Assembly: GCA_030830285.1 (NCBI GenBank)
Contig: JAURNF010000215.1
Span: forward strand, 1-22,837
Direction of reading: 5' to 3'
Source of the DNA: Candidatus Kapaibacterium sp.
GTDB lineage: Bacteria > Bacteroidota > Ignavibacteria > Kapaibacteriales > Kapaibacteriaceae
DNA length: 22,837 bases
Position 1 is the first letter of the stretch, and each line of letters opens with the position of its first letter. Shown here one piece after another: positions 14,751-22,645 of the stretch. Both the position numbers and the translations under genes were made by a program. The notes below the pieces were generated by a model. It saw only the letters and a list, made by a program, of their open reading frames with translations. It did not search any database and was not told the origin of the DNA.

Positions 14751-15896
14751 ATGACCCAACAATTTCCGACTGTAGACATACTGCGGTACCTTCTCCGCTA
14801 TAAGTGGTGGTTTCTCGGCCTGGTGACAGTGACCACCGTTGCCGCGTACGCGTATGCTCGAACATTACCCGAGTATTTCAAGGCAACCATCAACTGTGTG
14901 CCTCCTTCGCAGCAGATGGGCGGTATGGGCGGCATGCTGGGTGGCATTTCGTCGACGCTTAAGGACATTGGCCTCGCCAAACTTGGTGGAAGTTCTGGAG
15001 AGACGTACGAGTTCATTACGATCCTGTTCACGCGTACGATCCGCGACTCGATGATCCGTCGTTTCGACCTTGTTGAAGAGTACAAGATGCAGGGCGATCC
15101 AATGGAGGATGTGCGAACCGAGTTCGATGACAACCTCGAAGTGGAATACCACGCCGAGGGGAACTACGAGATCTCGATTTGGAGTCAGAACCCAACGAAG
15201 TCGGTTGAGATGTGCAACGCATTCATCGACTATGCCAACCAGATCACGAATCGCATTCAACGTCAAGAAGCCGAGAAGACTGCGATGTACATGGAGCAGC
15301 GAATTGGAGTAATCGATTCCGTGCTTGCTGCACTCACTGACTCGCTCCAACAGTATTCGAGTAAGTATCGACTGTTCTCGCCCCTTGATCAAGCCACGGC
15401 ATCAGCGAAAGCACTCGCCGAGACGAAGGGCGAATTGCTGAAGCAGGAGGCGATCCTCGGAATTCTCGAGCAGAACTATGGGAAGAACGATCCGCAAGTT
15501 CGTTCGACACGGAGTTTGGTAACTCAGCTTCAAGACCAATACGAACGAGCACAAACGCAACCAGGTTTTGCTGGAAACTTTGCGCTTACTGATGCTGCTG
15601 GCGTCGGAGCATCATACCTGCGGATGTATGCAGACTTCGAGGCACACACGAAGCTCAAGGCATTCCTTCTGCCATCACTTGAACAAGCAAAGCTCGATAT
15701 CAATAAAGCAGCTCCGGCGCTTCTGGTAGTTGATACTCCAGTTGCCCCCGAGGAACGCGATCGTCCGAAGCGTGCATTCATTGCACTGGGCGCTGGTGTT
15801 GGTGTGGGCATCTTCTTTGTGCTCATCCTTCTGGCAGTGCGCGGTTGGCGCATGCTGATGCAACGGAACGACGAGAACTTGCGTGTCGCGTCGTGA
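14751..15896 (+). CDS. Wzz-type polysaccharide chain-length / export protein
   Basis: A 381-residue inner-membrane protein of the Wzz/PCP family, which sets polymer length or links polymer synthesis to export. It has a first membrane helix (about 17-35, before LPEYFKATINCVPP), a large periplasmic domain with predicted coiled coil (about 175-275, e.g. AKALAETKGELLKQEAILGI), and a second helix (about 340-363) after the proline-rich TPVAPEERDRPKRA typical of the family. A glycine/methionine-rich stretch (QQMGGMGGMLGG) follows the first strand; similar insertions occur in Bacteroidota Wzz proteins. There is no cytoplasmic tyrosine-kinase domain. It is the first gene of a coupled operon: its stop overlaps the next start as GTGA. 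Confidence 0.9.
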   Translation: MTQQFPTVDILRYLLRYKWWFLGLVTVTTVAAYAYARTLPEYFKATINCVPPSQQMGGMGGMLGGISSTLKDIGLAKLGGSSGETYEFITILFTRTIRDSMIRRFDLVEEYKMQGDPMEDVRTEFDDNLEVEYHAEGNYEISIWSQNPTKSVEMCNAFIDYANQITNRIQRQEAEKTAMYMEQRIGVIDSVLAALTDSLQQYSSKYRLFSPLDQATASAKALAETKGELLKQEAILGILEQNYGKNDPQVRSTRSLVTQLQDQYERAQTQPGFAGNFALTDAAGVGASYLRMYADFEAHTKLKAFLLPSLEQAKLDINKAAPALLVVDTPVAPEERDRPKRAFIALGAGVGVGIFFVLILLAVRGWRMLMQRNDENLRVAS

Positions 15897-17239
15897 GCGT
15901 ATTCGCCGATCTTCCCTGGCTCTTACCAGTCATCGGCGCAGGAATATGCGTGTTGGTGGCCATGGTTCGGTTTCCGAAGGTGTGGCTTGGTCTTTTTCTC
16001 CTCGTCCTTCCATTCTTCCTCACTGATACTGGCGAAGGCGTTTCGGCGTCAGAGGTTGCCATTGGTGGATTGTTCACCGGGGCAATTGCGTTGTGGATGA
16101 TCTGGCGTCTCGCAGTGGACCCGCGGCCCCTTGTGCGGGGATGGACAGACTTTCTGTTGCTGTTGTTTATCGTGGCAGCGTTCGCGAACATCGTTGTAGC
16201 AGCGTCAAATCATATCCCACTTGGTGGATGGGCGGTCGATTGGTCGTACTTCCTACTGATGCTGTATTACTTCCCGTTTCGCGAGGAGTTTGGCAAGGAC
16301 ACTGCGACGTTTCGACAGTTCATTGCGCTGGCAGGAGTTTCGGCGCTGTCGATGGCACTGTATAGCGCATGGACGTTTAAGCAGAAGATGGCCGAGAACA
16401 TGATCTATGCCTACCAGATTCAGGCATCACGATCTGCGACACTTGGTCCGCTCTTCCTTCTCATGCTATGTATCGGACTCGTTCTCGTGTTTCACGTCAA
16501 GTGGCGCGCGAAGATGGTTACGCTGCTGATCATGGTGGTCAACCTCGCGGCGCTCCTGTTAACATTCACGCGAACACTTTGGGTGCTCGTGTTTGCCTGT
16601 AGCGCACTCGCGATGTTGTTTCTGCGATGGAAGCAGAACACGAAGATCATCCTTGGTGGACTTACCATTCTGGTTGTGAGCGTTTCGGTGTTCTATGCGA
16701 TCAGCCCAAAAGTTGCCAGTGTAGCACTTGTCTTCGTGCAAAAGCGATTTACCTCGTCGACCCAGTTGAAGGGCGGAGACTTCAGCTTTGAAACACGCAT
16801 CATCGAGGTGAATGACGCATGGCGAAAGGTAAAGCAAGCTCCGCTGGGTGGCAACGGTTTGCGCTCAATGTTTGTGACATGGACCCCTATTGACCAGTGG
16901 CATAATCGTACGTCGTTCGTGCACATTGGCTACATAGGTCTCATTCATAAGGTCGGTTTCCCTACCGCGCTCATCATGTTTTGCGTGTTGATTGGCTTTA
17001 GCATTCGGAGTATCCGTGCCGCATTAGCAGCACGTCGCCCCCATGCTCCGCCGTTGGCTCGCTCTGTTGCCATTGGTGTGTTTGCCTTTATTCCTGCGAT
17101 GTACATCAACATCTTCATGGCGGGGATCTTCGATCAGCGCTACGGAAATGTTATGTTCGCATTCATCTTCGCTGCTGTTGCACTGTCTGAAGAAGCACTT
17201 CGACGAGCTCAGCAAGATCCACCCCTTGAATCGCAATGA
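15893..17239 (+). CDS. O-antigen ligase / Wzy-like polysaccharide polymerase
   Basis: A 448-residue protein with about eleven membrane helices and a large extracytoplasmic loop (about 280-350). This is the layout of the O-antigen ligase/Wzy superfamily, which polymerises or transfers undecaprenyl-linked glycans. The family-like region includes FTRTLWVLVFACSALAM, the loop start SSTQLKGGDFSFETRI, NDAWRKVKQAPLGGNGL, and HNRTSFVHIGYIGLIHKVG, where the H-N and the later histidine resemble conserved ligase residues. GTG 15893 is chosen because it forms a 4-base overlap with the wzz stop; the only longer start is a TTG inside wzz. It overlaps the PBP2 start as ATGA. Ligase versus polymerase cannot be decided from sequence. 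Confidence 0.82.
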   Translation: MSVFADLPWLLPVIGAGICVLVAMVRFPKVWLGLFLLVLPFFLTDTGEGVSASEVAIGGLFTGAIALWMIWRLAVDPRPLVRGWTDFLLLLFIVAAFANIVVAASNHIPLGGWAVDWSYFLLMLYYFPFREEFGKDTATFRQFIALAGVSALSMALYSAWTFKQKMAENMIYAYQIQASRSATLGPLFLLMLCIGLVLVFHVKWRAKMVTLLIMVVNLAALLLTFTRTLWVLVFACSALAMLFLRWKQNTKIILGGLTILVVSVSVFYAISPKVASVALVFVQKRFTSSTQLKGGDFSFETRIIEVNDAWRKVKQAPLGGNGLRSMFVTWTPIDQWHNRTSFVHIGYIGLIHKVGFPTALIMFCVLIGFSIRSIRAALAARRPHAPPLARSVAIGVFAFIPAMYINIFMAGIFDQRYGNVMFAFIFAAVALSEEALRRAQQDPPLESQ

Positions 17240-19200
17240 GTCTGCTTCCAAGTGACGGGGCGTTCGGCTCCGCACAACGTCAACGCATCTTCCAAATCAT
17301 CGTCCTCGCAGTTAGCGTGGTCTATGTTGGACGTTTGGCGTGGCTTCAGATCATTCAGGGGAGCGTCTATAAGCTGAAAGCGGAGGCGCAGGCAATCAAG
17401 CAGATTGCAACCGAGCCCTTCCGCGGAATGATCTACGACCGAAATGGTCGAGCGATCGTCCAGAATGCTCCTGGCTTTTCGATCACGGTTACGCCATACG
17501 AGTTCACTGACGAGTCGTGTCGGAGACTATCGCGAATTCTCGGAGTTGCTGATTCGCTCATTTGGCAGGACGTTGCAAAGGCTGCGAAGTTCAACAAGTT
17601 CGCTGCTGCAAAGCTGTTCTACGGACGTGATGTCGACTTCGATGTCATCAGTGCTGTCGAGGAACAACGTGATTCGCTTCCTGGCGTGGATTTGATTGTC
17701 GACCCGAAGCGACAGTATGCGTTTGATGGTAACGCGGCACACTTGCTGGGATACACGCGTGAAGTTGCAGAGGCACAGCTCAAGCAGCTCGGCGATGCCT
17801 ATGCCCCAGGTGATCTTACCGGACAGACTGGTCTGGAGCGCGCATATGAGCGTAATGTTCGTGGCATCAAGGGTCTGCAGTACGTTGCCGTAAACAAGAA
17901 CGGTCAGCGCGTTGCAAGCTTTAACGACGGGAAGTCCGACGTCGCAGGTCTCGAGGGTGATGACCTATACCTGGGTATCGACACTGATCTTCAAGAGCTC
18001 GCCGAGAAGCTCATGGGAACATCTCGCGGTTCGATTGTGGCCGTTGATCCACGGAATGGTGAGATCCTAGCCTTTGTCTCCAAGCCAGATTACGATCCTC
18101 GCAGTTTTTCTGGTCGCACCGGTCGTACCTACTACAACGTTGTACGAGATGCTCCTGGCATTCCGCTCCTGAATCGCGCAACCACAGGTCAGTACCACCC
18201 AGGATCGACATGGAAGCCCCTGATGGCACTGATGGCAATGCAGGAAGGCATCATCACACCATCAACGAGGCTCCCCTGCGTTGGTGGATATCAGTATGGC
18301 AATCGCTTTGCCACATGCCACGGCGGCGTGCATGGAATGATTGATTACAAGACTGCTATCGCCGTGTCGTGCAACAGCTTCTTCTACCAACTCGGCGTGA
18401 AGGTTGGTTTAGATAAGTTCTATTACTACGGCTCCCTGTTCGGGTTCGGACAGAAAACTGGAATCGATATCGGCGAAGAGAAGCGTGGTCTGTTGCCTTC
18501 ACGTGAGTTCATGGACAAACACGTGGGCAAGGGCAATTGGACGAACTACGTGCTGATGAACTGGGGCATTGGCCAGGGCGAAGTCGAGGTTACGCCAATG
18601 CAATTGGCAGCATATACCGCAGCCATTTCCATGAACGGACTCTGGAATCAGCCACACGCTGTGCGTGAGATTTATTCGAAGACACTCAACAAGCGCATCA
18701 AGGTTTCATACGAATCCCGCGACATCCCGATTAAGAAAGAGTACTTCGGCGTGATCAAGGAAGCTATGCGAGCTGTGGTCACAAGCGGTACCGCGCGTCT
18801 CGTCGACTTGCCAGGATATGACGTGTGTGGTAAGACGGGTACTGCAGATGTGCGCAAGGGACAGCCGCCACAGTCGTGGTTCATTTGTTTCGCTCCGATG
18901 AACGACCCAAAAATTGCGATGGTCGTAACGGGTGAAGGGGCTGGATACGGCGCTGCATTTGCTGCACCAATCGCACGCAAGCTGCTCGACTTGTTCTTCC
19001 TCAAACAGTGGCCAGCAGACGTGCAACGTGATACTACGTGGACACGCAAGCCTGGTCTCACTCCATCAAGAACGACACCGGCGGACTCCATGCCACAGCG
19101 CAAGGGTCCGTTCGCTAAGCCATATACCGAGCGTCCAGTAGCTACGCTCCCACGCCCTGCCGCTCCTACCACCGCCCAGCCATCAACGCCACAGCGATGA
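17236..19200 (+). CDS. mrdA: Penicillin-binding protein 2 (elongation transpeptidase)
   Basis: A 654-residue class B penicillin-binding protein that cross-links peptidoglycan during side-wall growth. It has one N-terminal membrane helix (about 17-38), a pedestal domain with FRGMIYDRNGR and the PBP2-type TGQTGLERAYE, and a transpeptidase domain with all three active-site motifs: STWK (S324, K327), SCN (378-380) and KTGT (533-536). About 55 residues after the catalytic domain are rich in Pro, Thr and Arg and look disordered. The usual partners mreC, mreD and rodA are not next to it. Instead it overlaps a polysaccharide polymerase upstream and a solute-binding lipoprotein downstream, both by 4 bases. 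The activity is well supported. Confidence 0.95.
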   Translation: MSLLPSDGAFGSAQRQRIFQIIVLAVSVVYVGRLAWLQIIQGSVYKLKAEAQAIKQIATEPFRGMIYDRNGRAIVQNAPGFSITVTPYEFTDESCRRLSRILGVADSLIWQDVAKAAKFNKFAAAKLFYGRDVDFDVISAVEEQRDSLPGVDLIVDPKRQYAFDGNAAHLLGYTREVAEAQLKQLGDAYAPGDLTGQTGLERAYERNVRGIKGLQYVAVNKNGQRVASFNDGKSDVAGLEGDDLYLGIDTDLQELAEKLMGTSRGSIVAVDPRNGEILAFVSKPDYDPRSFSGRTGRTYYNVVRDAPGIPLLNRATTGQYHPGSTWKPLMALMAMQEGIITPSTRLPCVGGYQYGNRFATCHGGVHGMIDYKTAIAVSCNSFFYQLGVKVGLDKFYYYGSLFGFGQKTGIDIGEEKRGLLPSREFMDKHVGKGNWTNYVLMNWGIGQGEVEVTPMQLAAYTAAISMNGLWNQPHAVREIYSKTLNKRIKVSYESRDIPIKKEYFGVIKEAMRAVVTSGTARLVDLPGYDVCGKTGTADVRKGQPPQSWFICFAPMNDPKIAMVVTGEGAGYGAAFAAPIARKLLDLFFLKQWPADVQRDTTWTRKPGLTPSRTTPADSMPQRKGPFAKPYTERPVATLPRPAAPTTAQPSTPQR

Positions 19201-20261
19201 AGCATTGGTTGTATGCTGCACTCGTGATCTCTGGAGCACTCCTCCACGGATGTGCAGATGCAGACACGACAACCCATATTCGGATGTGGCACTTCTGGTC
19301 GGAACCTGCACAACGCAGGGTACTCGACTCTCTCATCAGTGTATTCGAGTCTGAACACCCTGGTGTAGATGTCGAACTCACGGAACTCACATGGACCGAT
19401 GGCACGTCGAAACTCCAGCTGGCATTCAATGCTGGCACACAACCCGACGTCGTTCATCTCGGACTAGATTGGTTTGCCGACTTCGATGCAGGGGGCGTGT
19501 TTGACTCACTGCCGGCAGACATTGCAACAGATGGAAACGCAGCGCGCTGGCTTGTCAACGTCCGAGCACTTGTCGGTCCTAACCCTGCCCCAACCATAGG
19601 CGCTTGTGCTGTAAGTGATGCGCATAATGTGATCAAGCGTATTCTGCCAGCGCTGTGGGAACGTGGGAGCACACTATACACCAGACAACCAGTATCTGCA
19701 GATCTCAACAGTGGCCTAGTCACTGCGTTTCTCCGCCTTCATAGAGATGCGCCGAACCTCGTCCTCGACAGATCACGTCAGCTCGACGAAATGCTCCTGC
19801 GAGGCAACGTATCAGGTGTGTTTACCGGACCCTGGATTGTTGATATGGCACGACAACGAGGAGTTACGCTCCACACAACCGTCATGCCATCGATCCTCAA
19901 CGCAGACGTACTTGCTGTAACGCGAACGTCGCAACATCGCGACCTGAGTATTGCCCTGATTCGATTTCTCACGCAGTATGACCACGCACGGGCGTTTTGC
20001 GAGCGCATCAGTGATGCTGGCTTCCCTGCTGACCTTGCACGCGCGCAGAGCGATACGTTGTTTATGCGTGATTCCCTCCTGAGGGGATTTCTTGCAACAG
20101 CTCTCCAATCTCGAACACTGCCGCGTTCAGCCACGCTTCTTCGCATCGAACCGGTGATCGAGGAAATGATCTCGAGGGCATGTATGACAAAGGATTCCAG
20201 TGCGCTATCGACATTGGTTGCATCAACGCGTGCTCGCGTGCTTATGGAAGAGTCACGCTGA
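19197..20261 (+). CDS. Sugar-type ABC solute-binding lipoprotein, shortened
   Basis: A 354-residue lipoprotein with lipobox LLHGC (C19). It resembles family 1 (MalE/UgpB) binding proteins: RMWHFWSEPAQRR, VFESEHPGVDVELTEL, KLQLAFNAGTQPDVVHLG and FTGPWIVDMARQRG are recognisable in order. It is clearly shorter than the usual 400-430 residues. The segment normally between the first hinge and the second lobe (the YNKDLF...PPKTWDEL region) is essentially missing: RWLVNVRALV runs almost directly into NVIKRILPALW. The frame is intact. No permease or ATPase gene is nearby. It overlaps the PBP2 stop by 4 bases and converges on the SRPBCC gene with a 9-base overlap. The fold is probable; transport of a sugar is doubtful. 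Confidence 0.8.
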   Translation: MKHWLYAALVISGALLHGCADADTTTHIRMWHFWSEPAQRRVLDSLISVFESEHPGVDVELTELTWTDGTSKLQLAFNAGTQPDVVHLGLDWFADFDAGGVFDSLPADIATDGNAARWLVNVRALVGPNPAPTIGACAVSDAHNVIKRILPALWERGSTLYTRQPVSADLNSGLVTAFLRLHRDAPNLVLDRSRQLDEMLLRGNVSGVFTGPWIVDMARQRGVTLHTTVMPSILNADVLAVTRTSQHRDLSIALIRFLTQYDHARAFCERISDAGFPADLARAQSDTLFMRDSLLRGFLATALQSRTLPRSATLLRIEPVIEEMISRACMTKDSSALSTLVASTRARVLMEESR

Positions 20262-20702
20262 CTCGAGGATCCGCTTCGTCGCAGCTTGTCGGTAGGTAAA
20301 CATCTGCTGCACCTGATTGCGAATCACGAGTGCATTCGCAATCCGACCAAGGATCCCGAATGGTGGTTGATACTCCACGATATCCGTGAGCTCCGTCCCA
20401 CCCTCGACATTCCGCAGGCGACGTGTTTGCTTCCAATACGCAAACGGACCAGATACTTGCTCGTCGCTCATGAGCGTTGGTGATGTGTATTCGGTGATCT
20501 TCACCTTCCATCGCATCGTGAAGATGCCGAACTGACGCACCTTCAACACGACCTCGTACCCAAGACCAGGCTCCCCCATCGTCTCGATTGCGACCTTAAT
20601 CGACGGTGGAGTAATCCGCAGAAGATTGCGTGTGTCGTCATGAAAGTGAAAGACCTGTTCGATCGGCGCAGCGATCAAAATGCGTTGTTCAATGAGTTCC
20701 AT
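20253..20702 (-). CDS. SRPBCC-superfamily protein (polyketide cyclase/START-like)
   Basis: A 149-residue single-domain protein with the helix-grip fold pattern. The start ELIEQRILIAAPIEQVFHFHDDTRN matches the first strand and helix of SRPBCC proteins, and the central strands (KVKITEYTSPTLMSDEQ, FAYWKQTRRLRNVEGGTEL) and long C-terminal helix (VQQMFTYRQAATKRIL) fit. These proteins bind hydrophobic ligands in a cavity; the ligand here is unknown. The ATG lies inside the Nudix gene (28-base overlap), so the two are co-transcribed and possibly translationally coupled. The stop end overlaps the convergent binding-protein gene. Confidence 0.82.
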   Translation of the reverse strand: MELIEQRILIAAPIEQVFHFHDDTRNLLRITPPSIKVAIETMGEPGLGYEVVLKVRQFGIFTMRWKVKITEYTSPTLMSDEQVSGPFAYWKQTRRLRNVEGGTELTDIVEYQPPFGILGRIANALVIRNQVQQMFTYRQAATKRILESA

Positions 20703-21247
20703 TTACGTGCCATGCGAAGCATGGATTCCTCGGTTGTGTAACGTTCAAGTTCGTCAAGCGGCACCCAAGCAAGATCATGGGACTCATGACTGACCGCGTA
20801 GTTGGTATGTGCAGCTTGCACGCAGTAACGCACATCGTAGTGAAGATGTTCCGGATCTTCACCACGAGCAGGAATCACATGAATGTCGATGTCGAAGATC
20901 TCGTTCGACAACAGCATGCATTCATCTATGCCCGACTCTTCTTGTGCTTCACGAAGCGCAACTTCCCACACGTGCACATTGCCATCGGCATGTCCACCAA
21001 GTTGAAGCCAACGATTAAGCTTCCGATGGTGTGTCAACAGCGTCGATGTACGATGCTCGTCGACCACCCACGCTGAACCTGTGATGTGGCCCTCGATTGT
21101 GGACCGTTCAAAACACCCTACCTCCCGCTCGACGAAGTCACGAAGTTGACCGATCGTGAGATGTTCTTCTGGGTGTCGCACGAGATAGGCATCCAAGGCA
21201 ACACACAATGCTGTCCTGCCGAGATCGATATCCGTAACTTGCTTCAT
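20675..21247 (-). CDS. Nudix hydrolase
   Basis: A 190-residue protein with a Nudix box at about residues 84-107 (GGHADGNVHVWEVALREAQEESGI). The REAxEESG helix (R99, E100, E103, E104) that binds the metal is intact. The first glutamate of the general consensus is replaced by valine, as in the GGHxDGN-type subfamily. These enzymes split nucleoside diphosphate derivatives; the substrate is not evident. About 60 N-terminal residues precede the domain. ATG 21247 shares two bases with the truA ATG on the other strand. A TTG 13 codons later (21208), preceded by AGGA, would remove that overlap and is a possible alternative. It overlaps the SRPBCC gene. Confidence 0.9.
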   Translation of the reverse strand: MKQVTDIDLGRTALCVALDAYLVRHPEEHLTIGQLRDFVEREVGCFERSTIEGHITGSAWVVDEHRTSTLLTHHRKLNRWLQLGGHADGNVHVWEVALREAQEESGIDECMLLSNEIFDIDIHVIPARGEDPEHLHYDVRYCVQAAHTNYAVSHESHDLAWVPLDELERYTTEESMLRMARKWNSLNNAF

Positions 21248-22025
21248 GGCACGATTCCGATTTACACTTGAGTACGAAGGTACACGCTATTCCGGTTGGC
21301 AGGTGCAAAAGAATGCACGGACAGTACAGGGAGAGCTCATTGGTGCGCTCGCAACTGTGCTGGGCACTCGTGGTTTCGAATTTATGGGCTCTGGACGTAC
21401 CGACGCTGGTGTTCATGCACTCCATCAGGTTGCGCATCTCGAAGCTTCGACGATGCTAGCACCGCATATCATGCGGATGAAGCTCAACGACATCCTCCCT
21501 GCTGACGTCAACATCCTCGATATCGACAAGGCACCGCCTCGTTTTCACGCTCGTCACCATGCCGTGAGCCGCTCATACATCTACCAGATTTGTCGCCGAC
21601 GAACAGCGTTCGGCAAGCGATACGTGTGGTGGATTAAGGACCAGCTGGATGTGCAGGCTATGCATGCTGCATGCGCTGTGTTTGAGGGGTTCCATGATTT
21701 CCGTTCGTTCACTCGTGACGACCCCGATGAGAAATCAACCACCGTTGAGCTCCAGAAATGTCGCATGATTGAAGTTGGTCCGATGTTGGTCATCAACATC
21801 CAAGGATCACACTTTCTCTGGAAGATGGTTCGTCAAATGGTAGGCATCATTGCAGAGGTTGGCCGAGGTGCCATGAAGCCTGACCAGGTACGTGAACTTT
21901 TGCGGTCGAGCTCGACGTTACCCGCGGTAAAGACGGCTCCACCGTCGGGCCTCTTTCTGCATCATGTTCGGTACTCCGACAATGAACCAGAGGCGGCTGT
22001 CACACCAACAATCCTGATTCCATGA
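21246..22025 (+). CDS. truA: TruA, tRNA pseudouridine(38-40) synthase
   Basis: A 259-residue enzyme of usual length that converts uridines 38-40 of the tRNA anticodon arm to pseudouridine. The N-terminal strand RFRFTLEYEGTRYSGWQVQ, the catalytic loop GSGRTDAGVHALHQVAH (D53), RSYIYQI and the C-terminal SHFLWKMVRQMVG are all characteristic. The N-terminus starts exactly where the family does, so ATG 21246 is firm. It is divergent from the Nudix gene with start codons sharing two bases, so its promoter must lie inside the Nudix gene. It overlaps msrB by 4 bases (ATGA). Confidence 0.97.
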   Translation: MARFRFTLEYEGTRYSGWQVQKNARTVQGELIGALATVLGTRGFEFMGSGRTDAGVHALHQVAHLEASTMLAPHIMRMKLNDILPADVNILDIDKAPPRFHARHHAVSRSYIYQICRRRTAFGKRYVWWIKDQLDVQAMHAACAVFEGFHDFRSFTRDDPDEKSTTVELQKCRMIEVGPMLVINIQGSHFLWKMVRQMVGIIAEVGRGAMKPDQVRELLRSSSTLPAVKTAPPSGLFLHHVRYSDNEPEAAVTPTILIP

Positions 22026-22552
22026 TCACCCGATTTCCATTGCTGTTGATTGCGAGCTTGGTAATGACCTGCTCCCCCACTCAGCATCACGCTGGATCAC
22101 AAGAATCATCATCGAAGACTGTGATGATTTACTCAACGTCCACCAAGAAGGCGATACCTATGAGCAAGATCGTAAAGTCAGATGACGAGTGGCGGAACGA
22201 ACTCTCATCAGAAGAGTTTCGCATTGCGCGGAAAAAGGGCACGGAGCGTGCCTTTACAGGCAAGTACTGGGATAACCACGAGAACGGCATCTACCTGTGT
22301 CGGTGCTGCGGAACCGAGCTCTTTTCGAGTGACACCAAGTATGAATCAGGAACAGGCTGGCCGTCGTTCTTTGATCCGGTAGCGAAGACGAACGTCGCAC
22401 TCCATGAGGATCGTTCGTTGATGGAGGTTCGCACTGAAGTAACATGCGCTCGATGCGATGCCCACCTCGGACACGTGTTCGAGGATGGACCACGGCCCAC
22501 CGGATTGCGCTATTGTCTGAACAGTGCTTCCCTAGCATTCAAGAAGCGATAG
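22022..22552 (+). CDS. msrB: Peptide-methionine (R)-S-oxide reductase, probably exported
   Basis: A 176-residue MsrB that reduces methionine-R-sulfoxide in proteins. The zinc cysteines are C93 and C96 (YLCRCCG) and C142 and C145 (TCARC). The catalytic cysteine is C165 in GLRYCLNSASLAF, and YESGTGWPSF and AHLGHVFEDG complete the domain. The first about 45 residues form a signal-like segment with a possible lipobox ending in C17 (LVMTC; threonine before the cysteine is not ideal), suggesting repair of envelope proteins. ATG 22163 (MSKIVKSDDEW) would give a cytosolic form of standard length. ATG 22022 overlaps the truA stop as ATGA, which favours the long form. Confidence 0.93.
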   Translation: MITRFPLLLIASLVMTCSPTQHHAGSQESSSKTVMIYSTSTKKAIPMSKIVKSDDEWRNELSSEEFRIARKKGTERAFTGKYWDNHENGIYLCRCCGTELFSSDTKYESGTGWPSFFDPVAKTNVALHEDRSLMEVRTEVTCARCDAHLGHVFEDGPRPTGLRYCLNSASLAFKKR

Positions 22553-22585
22553 GTTTTCACTCGCTTGACTAGCACGCTAATGGAA

Positions 22586-22621
22586 ACGGGGGCGTGGCAA
22601 CTTCAGTTGCCACGCCCCCGT
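22586..22621. terminator. Perfect 16-bp hairpin, bidirectional terminator
   Basis: A perfect inverted repeat of 16 bp (ACGGGGGCGTGGCAAC and its complement) with loop TTCA. It lies 33 bases after the msrB stop and 24 bases before the convergent RND gene stop. The stem is very GC-rich with only a weak U tail on either side (GTGTATT on plus; TTTCCATT on minus). It probably serves both convergent transcripts. Confidence 0.75.
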
Positions 22622-22645
22622 GTGTATTCAACCAACGTAGCGCGC

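Noticed and set aside
14911..14952. Glycine/methionine-rich stretch in Wzz as a repeat or novel element
   Set aside because: Similar low-complexity insertions after the first strand are common in Wzz proteins of this group.
18672..19457. Minus-strand open frame (261 codons) opposite mrdA and the binding protein
   Set aside because: It is antisense to two well-supported coupled genes, and its translation is Cys/Arg-rich with no family resemblance.
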